NCBI RefSeq assembly: GCF_000337535.1
Contig: NZ_AOIP01000015.1
Coordinates: forward strand, 151,112 to 215,111
DNA: 64,000 bases
Direction: 5' to 3'
Source: Natrialba aegyptia DSM 13077
GTDB lineage: Archaea > Halobacteriota > Halobacteria > Halobacteriales > Natrialbaceae
Positions 16,342-27,000 of the stretch are shown one piece after another. Made by a program: the position numbers and the translations under genes. The notes below the pieces were generated by a model, which saw nothing but the letters and a program-made list of their open reading frames with translations, did not search any database and had not been told where the DNA came from. Numbering within the stretch: position 1 is the stretch's first letter; each line of letters starts with the position of its first letter.

Positions 16342-19047
16342 TCACCACTCGAACCGCTCCGGATCGCGCGTCGCAAGCGCCGTCCGCACCGCGGCGACGT
16401 TCTCCGGCACGTCGTGGACCCGGACGATGTCGGCCCCCCGATCCGCCGCCAGCGCACTCGCCGCGACCGTCGCCTCGCCCCGCTCGCCCGCATCCCGTCC
16501 GACGTGCGCAAACATCGACTTGTGAGAGTGGCCGACCAACACCGGACACCCGAGCGCGCTGAACTCGTCGATCCGGTCTAGCAGCTCGAAACTCTCGGCC
16601 GCGGACTTGCCGAAGCCGATACCCGGGTCGACGACGATGCGGTCGCGGTCGACGCCCGCCTTCTCCGCGAGCAACACGCGCTCTGCGAGCTGGTCGATCA
16701 CGTCTTCGACGACGTCGTCGTAGGTCACCTCGCGGCCCGGCACGACCGGTGCGTCGATGCTGTGCATCACGATCAGCCCCGCATCGTGGTCGGCCGCGAC
16801 GAACCGCATCTCCGGATCTTCGAGCCCCGACACGTCGTTGATGATGTCCGCGCCGGCCTCGAGCGCGGCGTCTGCCACCGCGGCCTTTCTGGTGTCGACC
16901 GAGAGTTCGACGTCGAGTTCGGCGAGCCGTTCGACGACGGGCACCACGCGATCGATCTCCTCGTCGGTCGGGACGGGATCGGCACCGGGACGCGTCGACT
17001 CGCCGCCGATGTCGATCACGTCCACGTCGGCCTCGACCATCGCCTCTGCGCGCTCGACGGCATCGGCCAGCGCGCTGAACTCGCCGCCGTCGTGGAAGCT
17101 ATCGGGCGTGACGTTCAGGATGCCCATGACTGCGGTGCGGTCGTCGGTCCAGGGGCGGGTCACGGCGTTGTTTGCGTCCGCGTCCGTCTCCATATCTACA
17201 GCTACAGCTACAGCTCCATCTGCATCCGCGTCATCGCCGGGGACCGAGAGTTCGAGCGTGTCTACGAGTTCGCGAGCGACGGTGTCGAGTCCGTTTCCGT
17301 CCGCATCCGCCCCCGTCGACGCGAGCGTCTCGACGAGCCGTTCGAACTGCTCGAGCGTGCCCATCAGCACGGCATCGACGCGCTCGTCGTGCTGGCGGTC
17401 GGCTCCCGACAGGACGCATTCGCCGTCGAGGCGCACCAACTCCTCCCGGAGACGATTCGCCTGTCGAGCCTGTAGATTCGTCCTGACGACGCGATGGACG
17501 GCCTGCTCGTCGAACCGGTCGACATCGCCCGGAGCGACCTGCGCCGATTCGAGCGCGTTGCGGGCGTCCGCCCGGTCGCGGATACGCTTCGTCACACCGG
17601 TCGTCGTCCAGCGCGAACGCGCCTCCGCGACCGCGAACAGCGACCCAGCGACGAGCACGCAGTCGTCCGCACCCGCCCGCTCGAGCGCCATCGAAAGGCC
17701 ATCTTGAACGCTCCGGGTCGTTTCGACGGCCGACGCCCCGGCGTCCTCGAACACCGTCGCAAGCACGTCGCGGTCCTCCGCCCGATCGAGACCCGGCTCC
17801 GTCGTGACCACCGACGCCGGCGTCGGCAACGCCGCGGCCATCTCGCGGTGATCCTTGTCGTGCATCGCCCCGAAGACGAGGTGCAACTCGCTGAACTCGT
17901 AGGTGTCGAGCGTCGCCGCGAGCTGCTCGCAGGCTCCGGGGTTGTGCGCGCCGTCGAGGACGACGAGCGGGTCGGTATCCATGACCTCGAACCGGCCCGG
18001 CCAGTGGGCGTTCCGAAGCCCGCGGGCGAGTTCAGCGTCGGAGATCTCGGTAACCTGCCGAGCGAGGGTTGCGGCGATACCGGCGTTTTCGGCCTGGTGG
18101 GGACCCAGAAGCGGAATTTGGGTTGAGACACCCCAGTCGTCGGCGTCGATCGAGATGGCGGCTTCGGTGTGGTTCGCACGGCCGTCGTAGGAGACGCGGA
18201 TATCGGGAGCCGCCGAAGTGGAGTCAGCGTCTCCGTCCTCGGACGCTTTCGGTTCGGTCTCCGCTGGCGCGCCGTCGTCTGCGTCCTGCCCGTCGCTCTC
18301 GTTGTGTTCGTCTCTCTCATCGCTCGCGTCGCTTGCGTCGCTCCCGTCGCTCGAATCCTGATCGGCGCCGGTTCCCGTGGCCACACCCCTCGATCCGACT
18401 GTAACGACCTCGCCTGCAACGTCGCGAATCGCATCGAGCGTCGGTCCCGAAACGCCGGTGACCAGCGGCGTGTGCTCGTCCTCGGGGGCGACGTGGGCCT
18501 TGTCGCGCGCGATCTCGGCCTCGGTCTCGCCCAGGATACCGGTGTGTTCGAGCGTCACGCTCGTCACCGCGCTCGCGACGGGATCGACGACGCTCGTGGC
18601 ATCGTAGCGCCCGCCGATACCGACTTCGAGCACGGCGACGTCGACGGCCTCGCGGTCGAACTGCCACAGCGCCATGGCCGTCATCGCCTCGAAGAACGTC
18701 GGCGATTCGCCGGCCGCAGCCCGCTCGGTTAGATAGTCGTGAATCGTCTCGACGTACGCACAAACCGCAGATCGGGGCATCTTCCGTCCGTCGACCTGCA
18801 CGCGCTCGCGGAGGTCCTCGAGGTGTGGGGAGGTGTAGAGTCCGACCGAGAGCCCGGCCTCGCGGAGCGTCCGCTCGACCATTCGCGCCGTACTTCCCTT
18901 TCCGTTCGAGCCGGCGACCTGCACGAACGCGACCCCGTCGTGTGGGTCCTCGAGGTGGGCGAGCAGCTGTGCCGTCGACGCCGTCCCCGGCTTGGGTCGA
19001 AAGCGCCGCAAGCCAAAGAGAACGTCCGCCGCCTCGTGATACTCCAT
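16342..19047 (-). CDS. folCP: Folylpolyglutamate/dihydrofolate synthase fused to dihydropteroate synthase (FolCP)
   Basis: Bifunctional folate enzyme, 901 aa. The N-terminal FolC part has the P-loop VAGSNGKGST (about 44-53), LYTSPHLEDLRERVQVDG and EVGIGGRYDATS. The C-terminal FolP part (about 630-901) has MGILNVTPDSFHDGG, DIGGESTRPG, DPGIGFGKSA and GHSHKSMF. Such fusions are known in haloarchaea. Two things differ from a plain fusion. An acidic low-complexity insert of about 60 residues lies inside FolC (about 215-275), and an uncharacterised stretch of roughly 150 residues (about 480-630, starting VTKRIRDRADARNAL) lies between the enzymes. A single gene, no other folate genes nearby. Confidence 0.95.
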   Translation of the reverse strand: MEYHEAADVLFGLRRFRPKPGTASTAQLLAHLEDPHDGVAFVQVAGSNGKGSTARMVERTLREAGLSVGLYTSPHLEDLRERVQVDGRKMPRSAVCAYVETIHDYLTERAAAGESPTFFEAMTAMALWQFDREAVDVAVLEVGIGGRYDATSVVDPVASAVTSVTLEHTGILGETEAEIARDKAHVAPEDEHTPLVTGVSGPTLDAIRDVAGEVVTVGSRGVATGTGADQDSSDGSDASDASDERDEHNESDGQDADDGAPAETEPKASEDGDADSTSAAPDIRVSYDGRANHTEAAISIDADDWGVSTQIPLLGPHQAENAGIAATLARQVTEISDAELARGLRNAHWPGRFEVMDTDPLVVLDGAHNPGACEQLAATLDTYEFSELHLVFGAMHDKDHREMAAALPTPASVVTTEPGLDRAEDRDVLATVFEDAGASAVETTRSVQDGLSMALERAGADDCVLVAGSLFAVAEARSRWTTTGVTKRIRDRADARNALESAQVAPGDVDRFDEQAVHRVVRTNLQARQANRLREELVRLDGECVLSGADRQHDERVDAVLMGTLEQFERLVETLASTGADADGNGLDTVARELVDTLELSVPGDDADADGAVAVAVDMETDADANNAVTRPWTDDRTAVMGILNVTPDSFHDGGEFSALADAVERAEAMVEADVDVIDIGGESTRPGADPVPTDEEIDRVVPVVERLAELDVELSVDTRKAAVADAALEAGADIINDVSGLEDPEMRFVAADHDAGLIVMHSIDAPVVPGREVTYDDVVEDVIDQLAERVLLAEKAGVDRDRIVVDPGIGFGKSAAESFELLDRIDEFSALGCPVLVGHSHKSMFAHVGRDAGERGEATVAASALAADRGADIVRVHDVPENVAAVRTALATRDPERFEW

Positions 19048-19117
19048 ATCCGAACCACAGAGTCAGCCCGCTTTAGGGTGTCGGACTCGGGTTTCAGGTC
19101 GCCCCTCCTCACCCCCC

Positions 19118-19951
19118 TCACGCAGACTGATGATCGGCGAATCGGCCACCGTTCCAGCCGCGCAGCCGCGACCGGAGCCAGTTTTCGAACGCCGCACCGA
19201 TGAGGAGACCGACTGCGTAGGGGCCGAACAACAGAATGTGGACGGGGCTGTCGGTCGCGGTGAACACCTCGATCGTCAGAAAGTACGGCACCAACAGCGC
19301 GAACAGGACGGTCGGCAACAACAGTCCCCGCGTCAACAACGCTGCGAGCGGAACGGCAGCCACGGCGGCCGCGGCGACGAAGACGAACGGCGCTGCCGCC
19401 CGCGGGTTGATTCCCGCTCGGAGCACGAGCCGCGTCGTCGCAACGCCGAGCAATCCGGCACCCACTGTAACCATCCCCAGCACTGCGGTGCGCGAGAGCG
19501 GTATCGACGGCAGATTTCGGAGCCGCCGATCGCCGAGTCCGTAGCCGCGTCGAACGCCGAACTCGACCAGTCCGGCGATCAGTAGCAAGGAGAGCCAGAC
19601 ATCCCACGAGTTCGCGTAGCTCCAGACGTGAGTCGGTCCCTCGACGACGACGTAGCCGCCCAGCTCGCTCCACTCGGGCATCGGCGTGGTGAGTTCGGCG
19701 AAGACGGTGCCGAGGAGGACGACGACGAAGCCGACCGCGGGCGTCAGCAAGCGGGTGTGTGCCGAGACGAACAGCGAGACGAACCCGAGCGCGAATCCGG
19801 TCGCCGCGAGGACGGCGAGTTCGGGCGGCGATTCGAGTGCCGGATAGTCCGCGCGGGCGAACAGCGCGAGAACGGCGACGACGTTGGCGGCCCCGCCCAG
19901 CGCGGCGAGTGCGAGCGTCGGCGGCGACGGACGGAGGGATGAACGCGTCAT
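19118..19951 (-). CDS. Polytopic membrane protein downstream of an ABC ATPase
   Basis: 277-aa protein with about eight hydrophobic helices and short charged loops, starting at the ATG at 19951 (MTRSSLRPSPPTLALAALGG). The longer frame to 20068 overlaps the ATPase gene and is Arg/Ser-rich, so it is rejected. It begins 37 bases after the stop of the ABC ATPase on the same strand and is probably in its operon, but it lacks ABC-2 motifs. The function is unknown. Confidence 0.72.
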   Translation of the reverse strand: MTRSSLRPSPPTLALAALGGAANVVAVLALFARADYPALESPPELAVLAATGFALGFVSLFVSAHTRLLTPAVGFVVVLLGTVFAELTTPMPEWSELGGYVVVEGPTHVWSYANSWDVWLSLLLIAGLVEFGVRRGYGLGDRRLRNLPSIPLSRTAVLGMVTVGAGLLGVATTRLVLRAGINPRAAAPFVFVAAAAVAAVPLAALLTRGLLLPTVLFALLVPYFLTIEVFTATDSPVHILLFGPYAVGLLIGAAFENWLRSRLRGWNGGRFADHQSA

Positions 19952-19988
19952 TCGTACCGGTGAGTGGTGGCGTCGACTGTCGGCCGGC

Positions 19989-20810
19989 TTACTCGAACGA
20001 CGGCTCGACGCTCGCGCCAGCTTCGCGTCGTTCGTCTGACGATTCCTTCGTGACTTCGAGGAACGCATCCTCGAGACTGCGAGTCTCGCCTGTTTCGGCG
20101 CGGGATTTCAGCGTCTCGGGGTCGTCTTCGGCGACGAGTTCGCCGCCGTGGAGGACGCCGACGCGGTCGGCGAGGTCGTCGACGACGGAGAGGATGTGCG
20201 TCGAGAGGAAGATGGTCATCTGCTGGTCGGCCAGTTCGGCGATCGTCTCGCGCATCGTCCGAGCGGCGCGGGGGTCGAGACCGCTGGTCGGTTCGTCGAG
20301 GAAGGCGACGGCGGGTTCGTGGAGGACGGCCTGGATGACGCCGACCTTCTGGCGCATCCCCTTCGAGTAGTCCGAGATCCGTTTGTCGGCGTCGGCTGTG
20401 AGATCGAAGCGAGCGAGCAGGGACTCGATACGCTCCGTCGATTCCGCTTCGGGGAGGTCGCGCAAGCCGGCGGCGTACTCGAGTTGCTCGCGACCGGTGA
20501 GTTCGTCGTAGATCGGCGGCTCTTCGGGAAGGTAGCCGATGTGGGGCGTGACGGCCTCGCGGTCGGTGATCGGATGGCCGGCGACGCGTGCAGAGCCCGA
20601 CGTCGGCTTCGTCAGCGTCGTCAGCATCCGCATCGTCGTTGTCTTGCCCGCGCCGTTCGGCCCGAGGAAGCCGTAGACCGTTCCGCGCGGGACCTCGAAC
20701 GTCAGATCGGAGACGGCACTCGTCTCTCCGTAGTGTTTCGTAAGCCCGTCGGTGGCGATCGCGGGAGCCGTTTTCGGGGTCGGAGACGCTGTGTCGAACT
20801 CGGGGGCCAT
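19989..20810 (-). CDS. ABC transporter ATP-binding protein
   Basis: ATPase of 273 aa. Walker A is FLGPNGAGKTTTMRML, the Q-loop region is GYLPEEPPIYDELTGREQL, the signature is DYSKGMRQKVGVIQA, Walker B is VAFLDEPTSGLDP and the H-loop is STHILSVVDDLADR. It belongs to the ABC-2 exporter group. The likely partner is the large divergent permease at 20985, transcribed from the shared 174-base promoter region, and possibly also the membrane protein just downstream. The substrate is unknown. Confidence 0.9.
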   Translation of the reverse strand: MAPEFDTASPTPKTAPAIATDGLTKHYGETSAVSDLTFEVPRGTVYGFLGPNGAGKTTTMRMLTTLTKPTSGSARVAGHPITDREAVTPHIGYLPEEPPIYDELTGREQLEYAAGLRDLPEAESTERIESLLARFDLTADADKRISDYSKGMRQKVGVIQAVLHEPAVAFLDEPTSGLDPRAARTMRETIAELADQQMTIFLSTHILSVVDDLADRVGVLHGGELVAEDDPETLKSRAETGETRSLEDAFLEVTKESSDERREAGASVEPSFE

Positions 20811-20984
20811 ACGTCCCGTTTTCTCTCCAGAGAGTTAAATTCATGACATTCCGCGTTGACGGGCGGGAATGACAACGATTCAAATTGTTTATCACCGCCA
20901 TCGTTGAAGTGACCGTATGGTCCGTGATCCGCCCGTTCTCGCGTCCTTCCACGTCCCGGTTCAGCTTCCGATAGGTGGTCCTCG

Positions 20985-22646
20985 ATGAACTCGCGTGCAA
21001 CCGTCATCGCTCGGACGGAAGTCCGTCGAACCGTTCGGACGGTCGTCGGCAACCGGACGAAACTGCTCATGATGGCGATCATGGTCGCCCTCATGCTGGG
21101 ACCGATAACAGCCGCTGGGGCATTTTTACTTCCATCTCTCGGAGAGGAGGCAGCCACCGGTGTTATCGATCCAGAGACAGCGTCCATGCTCGTAGAGGTG
21201 CTCGCAGGAGGTACTGCACTCGTCTGGCTGTTCGCAGTGCTGATGGCATCAATAAGAACGGTAACGGCGGCCGCCGATGTCGATCAACCTGCTCTGTTGT
21301 TACTTTCGGCACCGCTTCGATCCACCGTTATCGGTATCGTAAGTGCGGAAATCATCCTCTTTGCGATTTGGCCGCTTCCGTCAGTGATTGTCCTCTCAAT
21401 TGCGTTCGCAAATGGCACAGGATCAGTACTTCCTATCCTCGTTGGGCCGCTTCTCGTCATTTTGTTGCTCGTCACTGCGGTCCCCCTCGGTTTTGTCATC
21501 GGAATCTGGGTGCGACACCTACTCACAGTCTACGAACCCGTCGCTCGCTATCGAACGCCGGTGATCGCCGTCCTCGCACTCGCGTACTTCGGCTCAATCG
21601 CGACCGGCTGGTTCGATACGATCACCGCCGGGCTGTTCGACCTTCTCGGCGGTGGCCCACTCGGCTGGTTCGGCCACATCCTCGTTCTCGGTATCCCGAA
21701 TGTCGACCCCTCGATGGGTGCGATCGTCGGCGCACTCGTCGGCTCGGCCGTCCTGGTTCCGCTGATGATCGGTGCCGGCGTCGTCTCCGCACGAGTTCAC
21801 TGGTACGCCGATCCGGCGCGGGTTGAAGACGACACGGAGGCGACACCGGAGTCCGAGAGTCGCCTCGACGGAGTTTTAGAATACGGTCTCTCGAAACAGC
21901 TTCGAACGCTGACGCTGACGACGATCCGGCGGACGAAGCGCGCTCCGATTCGGCTCATGTACGCCGCCTATCCGCTGTTCGGGTCGCTCTTTTTCGCGCA
22001 GGAGATCATTCAGACGGGCACGGTGCCGTCGTACATCGCCGTCATGCTCTGTCTGTACGTCATCTGGGGAACCGGTGTGTTGTTCTCGCTGAACCCGCTC
22101 GGGGACCTCGGCCAGACGCTGCCGGCGGTGTTGTCCTCGCCGGTCAGTGGGACGACGATGATTCGCAGCCGGATGATCGCGAGTTCGCTCGTCGGCGTGC
22201 CACTCGGCGTGCTCGTGGCGCTGGCGGCGGGACTCGCGAGTCCGATCTCGCTCGAGTCGACCGCGGTTTTGCTCGCGGGGACGGTTCTTGGCGCGCTCGC
22301 CTCACCGGCGCTGGCCGTCGGCGTCGGGTCGGCGTTCCCGCGCTTCGGAAGCGTTGCGATCACCGGCAACCGCGAGGCCGTCATGCCGAGCAAGATGTCG
22401 TTCGTCGTTTATACCGCCGGAATTATCTTCCCGATCGGGGCCGCCGTCGTGCTCTATACCGACGCCGCGGCGCTGGTCGCTCAGATCGCAACGGCGATGG
22501 CCACGATGCTCCCGCAGGTCGAAGTCGGGCTGACGGCGAGTCAGGTCACGATGATGGCGTGGATAGTAGTCGCGATCGGCGTCGTCGCACCGCCGGTCGC
22601 GTATCGGTACGCGGTCGAGCGGTTCGACTGGTACGCGCTCGAGTGA
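20985..22646 (+). CDS. Large ABC-2-like permease
   Basis: Membrane protein of 553 aa with about twelve helices arranged as two halves, consistent with a fused-dimer ABC-2 permease. The N-terminus MNSRATVIARTEVRRTVR is the amphipathic entry helix typical of such subunits. Loops such as LSSPVSGTTMIRSRMIASSLVG correspond to the cytosolic coupling region. It is divergent from the ATPase at 19989-20810. A TATA-like GTTTATCACC lies about 95 bases upstream. The substrate is unknown. Confidence 0.85.
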   Translation: MNSRATVIARTEVRRTVRTVVGNRTKLLMMAIMVALMLGPITAAGAFLLPSLGEEAATGVIDPETASMLVEVLAGGTALVWLFAVLMASIRTVTAAADVDQPALLLLSAPLRSTVIGIVSAEIILFAIWPLPSVIVLSIAFANGTGSVLPILVGPLLVILLLVTAVPLGFVIGIWVRHLLTVYEPVARYRTPVIAVLALAYFGSIATGWFDTITAGLFDLLGGGPLGWFGHILVLGIPNVDPSMGAIVGALVGSAVLVPLMIGAGVVSARVHWYADPARVEDDTEATPESESRLDGVLEYGLSKQLRTLTLTTIRRTKRAPIRLMYAAYPLFGSLFFAQEIIQTGTVPSYIAVMLCLYVIWGTGVLFSLNPLGDLGQTLPAVLSSPVSGTTMIRSRMIASSLVGVPLGVLVALAAGLASPISLESTAVLLAGTVLGALASPALAVGVGSAFPRFGSVAITGNREAVMPSKMSFVVYTAGIIFPIGAAVVLYTDAAALVAQIATAMATMLPQVEVGLTASQVTMMAWIVVAIGVVAPPVAYRYAVERFDWYALE

Positions 22647-22664
22647 GCCGGACGAAAGGGTCCG

Positions 22665-23795
22665 CTACGTCGGCGTGATCCACTCCCCTTCGACGTAGCG
22701 CTCGACCGTCAGCGGTTCCGCGTCGGGTACGTCCAGTGCGAGGGCTGTAGTGTCGACCGCCGTCGAATTCGTTTCGTTCCCGTCGCTGTCGGAGTCGTCG
22801 GAGTCACCGGAGTCGACGGCCCGCTCGAGGATCGTCCCGCCGTCGCCGACCGCGACGTCGTACGACGATCCCGTCGCGACGCCCTCCAGTTTGGACTCGA
22901 GTTCGGTTTCGTACTGTCGCCACTGGCCGGCGGATTGGCGTTCGTACAGCGCGCCGCCGTTGCCGGCCGCGAGGCCGTCGGCTCCGTCGCGGTCGATCGC
23001 GCGGACGGCCCGTCGGGCGTCGTCGACGACGTGGGGCGTCCAGCGGAAACCGTCGTAGCGGTAGACGATCCCGGAGCCGGCGGCGACGTTCACGTCTCGC
23101 TCTCCCTGGCTCGCGAGATCGAAGAACGCGCCGCCCGCGAAGTCGATACCGATCTGCTCCCACGTCTCCCCGCCGTCGACCGTCTCCGCGACGAACTGGC
23201 TCGTGCTGCAGACGTGCCCCGCGTCCTGGGAATGACAGTCGATAGCTGGGATCGTCGAACCGCCGCCGGGTTTGATTACCTCCGCGTACTCGATCGCGCC
23301 GCTGTCTTGGCGGATGCCGACGAGCAACTCGCCGGACCCGTTGACGAAGTAGAGGCGCTCGTTCTCGCCGGCCCTTCCCCGTACGGTGCAGTCTTCCCAC
23401 GTGCTCGTCTTCCCGTTCGGCGCGGAGTAATTCGTCAGGGTCTGCGTCTCGACGTCGTACTCGCCGATGACGCCGCTTCCGCCGACGAACCAGACCGCCC
23501 GCCCGTCGTCGGTGGCGTCGACGCCGGTTAGACGACGGCTCCGGGCCTGCGGGCCGTACGCGACGACCGTCTGCCAGCCGTCTTCCCGCCGGGCGAGGAC
23601 GTTACCGTCGGCACCGACCGCGAACGGCCCCGCGGCGGTATCGACGGCGTCGTTGAGCGCCTTTCCGGTCGGCGACTCAGCCTGTTGCCACTCGGTCTCG
23701 TTCGTTTGGGCGGCCGCCGATCCGAGCGCGAGAACGCCGGTTGCTACCGATGCGGTCGCGAACTGAAGGACGTCGCGTCTGGTCTGTTCGGACAT
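22665..23795 (-). CDS. Tat-exported beta-propeller protein, paralogue 1
   Basis: 376-aa protein with a Tat signal (QTRRDVLQFATASVATGVLALGSAAAQ) and no lipobox cysteine, so probably secreted or cell-wall associated. The mature part consists of BNR/YCF48-like blades: AVGADGNVLAR, AVWFVGGSGVIGEYDV, NGSGELLVGI, IKPGGGSTIP, AAGSGIVYRYDG, VGDGGTILER. It is a clear paralogue of 34569-35552 and 47304-48479. After the propeller come an Asp/Ser-rich linker and a C-terminal tail (about residues 335-376, LALDVPDAEPLTVERYVEGE) that the other two lack. It converges on the permease gene. Confidence 0.85.
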   Translation of the reverse strand: MSEQTRRDVLQFATASVATGVLALGSAAAQTNETEWQQAESPTGKALNDAVDTAAGPFAVGADGNVLARREDGWQTVVAYGPQARSRRLTGVDATDDGRAVWFVGGSGVIGEYDVETQTLTNYSAPNGKTSTWEDCTVRGRAGENERLYFVNGSGELLVGIRQDSGAIEYAEVIKPGGGSTIPAIDCHSQDAGHVCSTSQFVAETVDGGETWEQIGIDFAGGAFFDLASQGERDVNVAAGSGIVYRYDGFRWTPHVVDDARRAVRAIDRDGADGLAAGNGGALYERQSAGQWRQYETELESKLEGVATGSSYDVAVGDGGTILERAVDSGDSDDSDSDGNETNSTAVDTTALALDVPDAEPLTVERYVEGEWITPT

Positions 23796-24033
23796 GGGTC
23801 GCGACCCGGGGTAGCGGCTGAACGGGGAAAAGAATGTGAGATGGTATACATTTCTACACCGAATGCCGCAAGCCGTTCGCGCCGAGGAACAAAATCAGTT
23901 CGCCGCCGGATGCTACAGCTACGTCGGTGTCGACGAAGCTAACGCCGTAATTGGATTCGCTCTGAAGGATCGGATCATCGCTGGCGATGGCGTCGCACGG
24001 ACCGACGGTGGGACCACAACGAGGGGCGACGAC

Positions 24034-27000
24034 TTACTCCGACACGCCCCACCGGGCCGTTCTCTTCGGACGGTCGGTCACGGACGCAACCTCGAGTTCA
24101 CCCGCGAAGCTCTCCAGTCCTCCGACGTAGGCCTCGGCGCTCGCTTCCGTCGAGAGGTACGGCACTTCCTCCTCGACGGCCATCTCGAGGGTGTCGCGGT
24201 CGCGGCTGACGACGAAGTCGACCTCGCCCTCGCGGATCGCCTGGGGCACGTCGTCGAAGTCGGCCACGTCGAAGTGGTTTTCGAAGCCCGCAACGTCGAG
24301 GTCGACGACGGCGGTACCCTCGTTGACGTCGTTGTGGGCCGCCTGTTGGGCTTTCCAGTAGGCCGTGCCGAACTCGCTTGCGGTGCCCATGACCTCGCCG
24401 GTCGATTTCATCTCCGGGCCGAGACGCGGGTCCGAGCCCGGCAGGCGGTCGAACGGCAGAACGACTTCCTTGATCGAGGTGTGTTCGGGCACCTGTTCCG
24501 TCGCGTCGAGGCTCGAGAGCGTCTCGCCGGCCATGACCTTCGCGGCGAGTTTGGCGATCGGGACGCCGGTCGCCTTGGAGACGAACGGGACGGTCCGCGA
24601 GGAGCGCGGGTTCGCTTCCAGGACGTACACTTCACCGTCGCGGACGGCGAGCTGGACGTTCAACAGGCCGCGCGTCTGCAGCGCCTCGGCGATGTCTTCC
24701 GTGACCTCGCGGACGCGGGCGAGGGTGTCGTCGTCGAGCGAGCGCGGCGGGATCATACAGGCCGAGTCACCGGAGTGGACGCCGGCGCTCTCGACGTGTT
24801 CCATGATGCCACCGATCAGCACCGAGCGGCCGTCCGAGACCGCGTCCACGTCGAGTTCGATCGCGTCTTCGAGGAAGTCGTCGATCAGGATCGGTTTCTC
24901 GGGGCTGACGCGGACGGCCTCCTCGATGTAGGTTTCGAGTTCGGCGTCGTCGTAGACGACGTCCATCGCCCGGCCGCCGAGCACGTAGGAGGGGCGCACG
25001 AGGACGGGGTAGCCGATGTCGTGGGCCAGATCGAGCGCTTCGTCCTTCGAGAAGGCGGTGCCGCCCTCGGGCTGGGCGATCTCGAGTTCGTCCATCAGGG
25101 CGTTAAAGCGGTCGCGGTCCTCCGCTAAGTCCATGGCCTCGACGGAAGTGCCCATGACCTCGCAGTCCAGTCCGCGGCGGGCGAGTTCGTCCTCGAGCGG
25201 TTCGCCGATGTTGACGGAGGTCTGGCCGCCGAACTGGACCATCACGCCGTCGGCACCGGTCGCCTCGGCGACGTCCGCGACCTCCTCGGCCGTGATCGGT
25301 TCGAAGAACAGCCCGTCGGAGGTGTCGTAGTCGGTCGAGACGGTTTCTGGATTGTTGTTCACCACGTGCGCGTCGATTCCCAACTCTCTGAGCGCGCGGA
25401 CCGCGTGGACCGAACAGTAGTCGAACTCGACGCCCTGGCCGATGCGGATCGGGCCGCCGCCGACGACGATCACGCTCTCGACGTCGGGGTCGACCTCGAG
25501 TTCACCCGCGGCGGCCATCCCTTCGTACGGTCCGGTTTCGAACTCGTTCTTGCGCGCGGAGTAGTAGTAGGGGGTTTCGGCTTCGAACTCGCCGGCGCAG
25601 GTGTCGACCTGTTTGTACGTGCGGCCGGGGACTTCTTGCTCGACGGTTCCAACGTCGGATCCGGCGGTGGCGGCGATCGACGCGTTGGTGTGGCCGGCGA
25701 TGGCGGCCTCGGTGAAGTCTCCCTCCTGCGCGGCGAGCGTCGAGTCGGCGATGTTCTTGTAGCGCTCGGTGTACCACTCGAAGATGCCGGTCAGATCGAC
25801 GACCTCGTCGAGGGTGTAACCGCGTTCGAAGGCCTCGAACATGGCGTACGGACGGTCGGGGGACGGCCGTTCGAGGTAGTGCGCCTCGAGTTCGTCGTCG
25901 CTGACCTCGGCCCAGTCGACGTCGGGCTCGTATTCCGTGGAGCGAAGCGCCTTCAACAGACTCTCCTCGAAGGAGCGGCCGATGGCCATCGCCTCGCCGG
26001 TCGATTTCATCGCCGTCGTCAGCTCGAAGTCGACGTCGTCGAACTTGTCCTTGGGCCACCTCGGAACTTTCGTAACCACGTAGTCGATCGCGGGCTCGAA
26101 GGCGGCGGTCGTCTCGCCCGTGATCTCGTTTTCGATCTCGTGGAGGCGCTTGCCCAGAGCGACCTTCGCGGTCACGCGGGCGATCGGGTACCCCGTCGCC
26201 TTCGAGGCCAGCGCGGAGGAGCGGGAGACGCGCGGGTTCACTTCGACGACGCGGTACTCGCCGCCGGGCGTGCCGTCGTCGTGCCAGGCGAACTGGATGT
26301 TACAGCCGCCCTGAATGCCGAGTTCGCGGATCACGTCGAGCGCCGCGGTGCGCATCTCCTGGTGGCCCTCGTCGGGGACGATCTGGGAGGGCGTGACGAC
26401 CGTCGACTCCCCGGTGTGGATGCCCATCGGGTCGATGTTCTCCATGTTGCAGATGATGATACAGGAGTCGTCGGCGTCGCGCATGACCTCGTACTCGTAC
26501 TCGACCCAGCCGGCGATGGACTCGGTGATCAGGACCTCGCTGTTCCGGGAGAGGCGCAGTCCCTTGCGGACGCGCTGGAGGAGTTCGTCCATCTCCGCGA
26601 CGACGCCCGATCCGGAGCCGCCGAGCGTGTACGTGGTGCGAGCGATGACCGGGAGCCCGCCGACCTCGTCGACGGCGGCCTGCACGCGCTCTTTCAGATC
26701 CTCCTCAGTCATCTCCGATACCTCCTCGCCCTCGTCGAGCGAGATGGTCGTCGAGGCGGGCACCGGCTGGCCGATCTTCTCCATGCGCTGGCGGAAAAGG
26801 TCGCGGTCTTCCGTCGCGTAGATCGTCTCCAGGGGCGTGCCCATGATGTCCACGTCGAACTCTTCGAGGACGCCCTCTTCGGCGAGTTCGGCGGTGACGT
26901 TCAGTCCGGTCTGGCCACCCAGGCCGGCGATGACGCCGTCGGGGTTTTCCTTCCGGATGATCTCGGCGATGGCGTCGGTCGTGATCGGCTCGATGTACAC

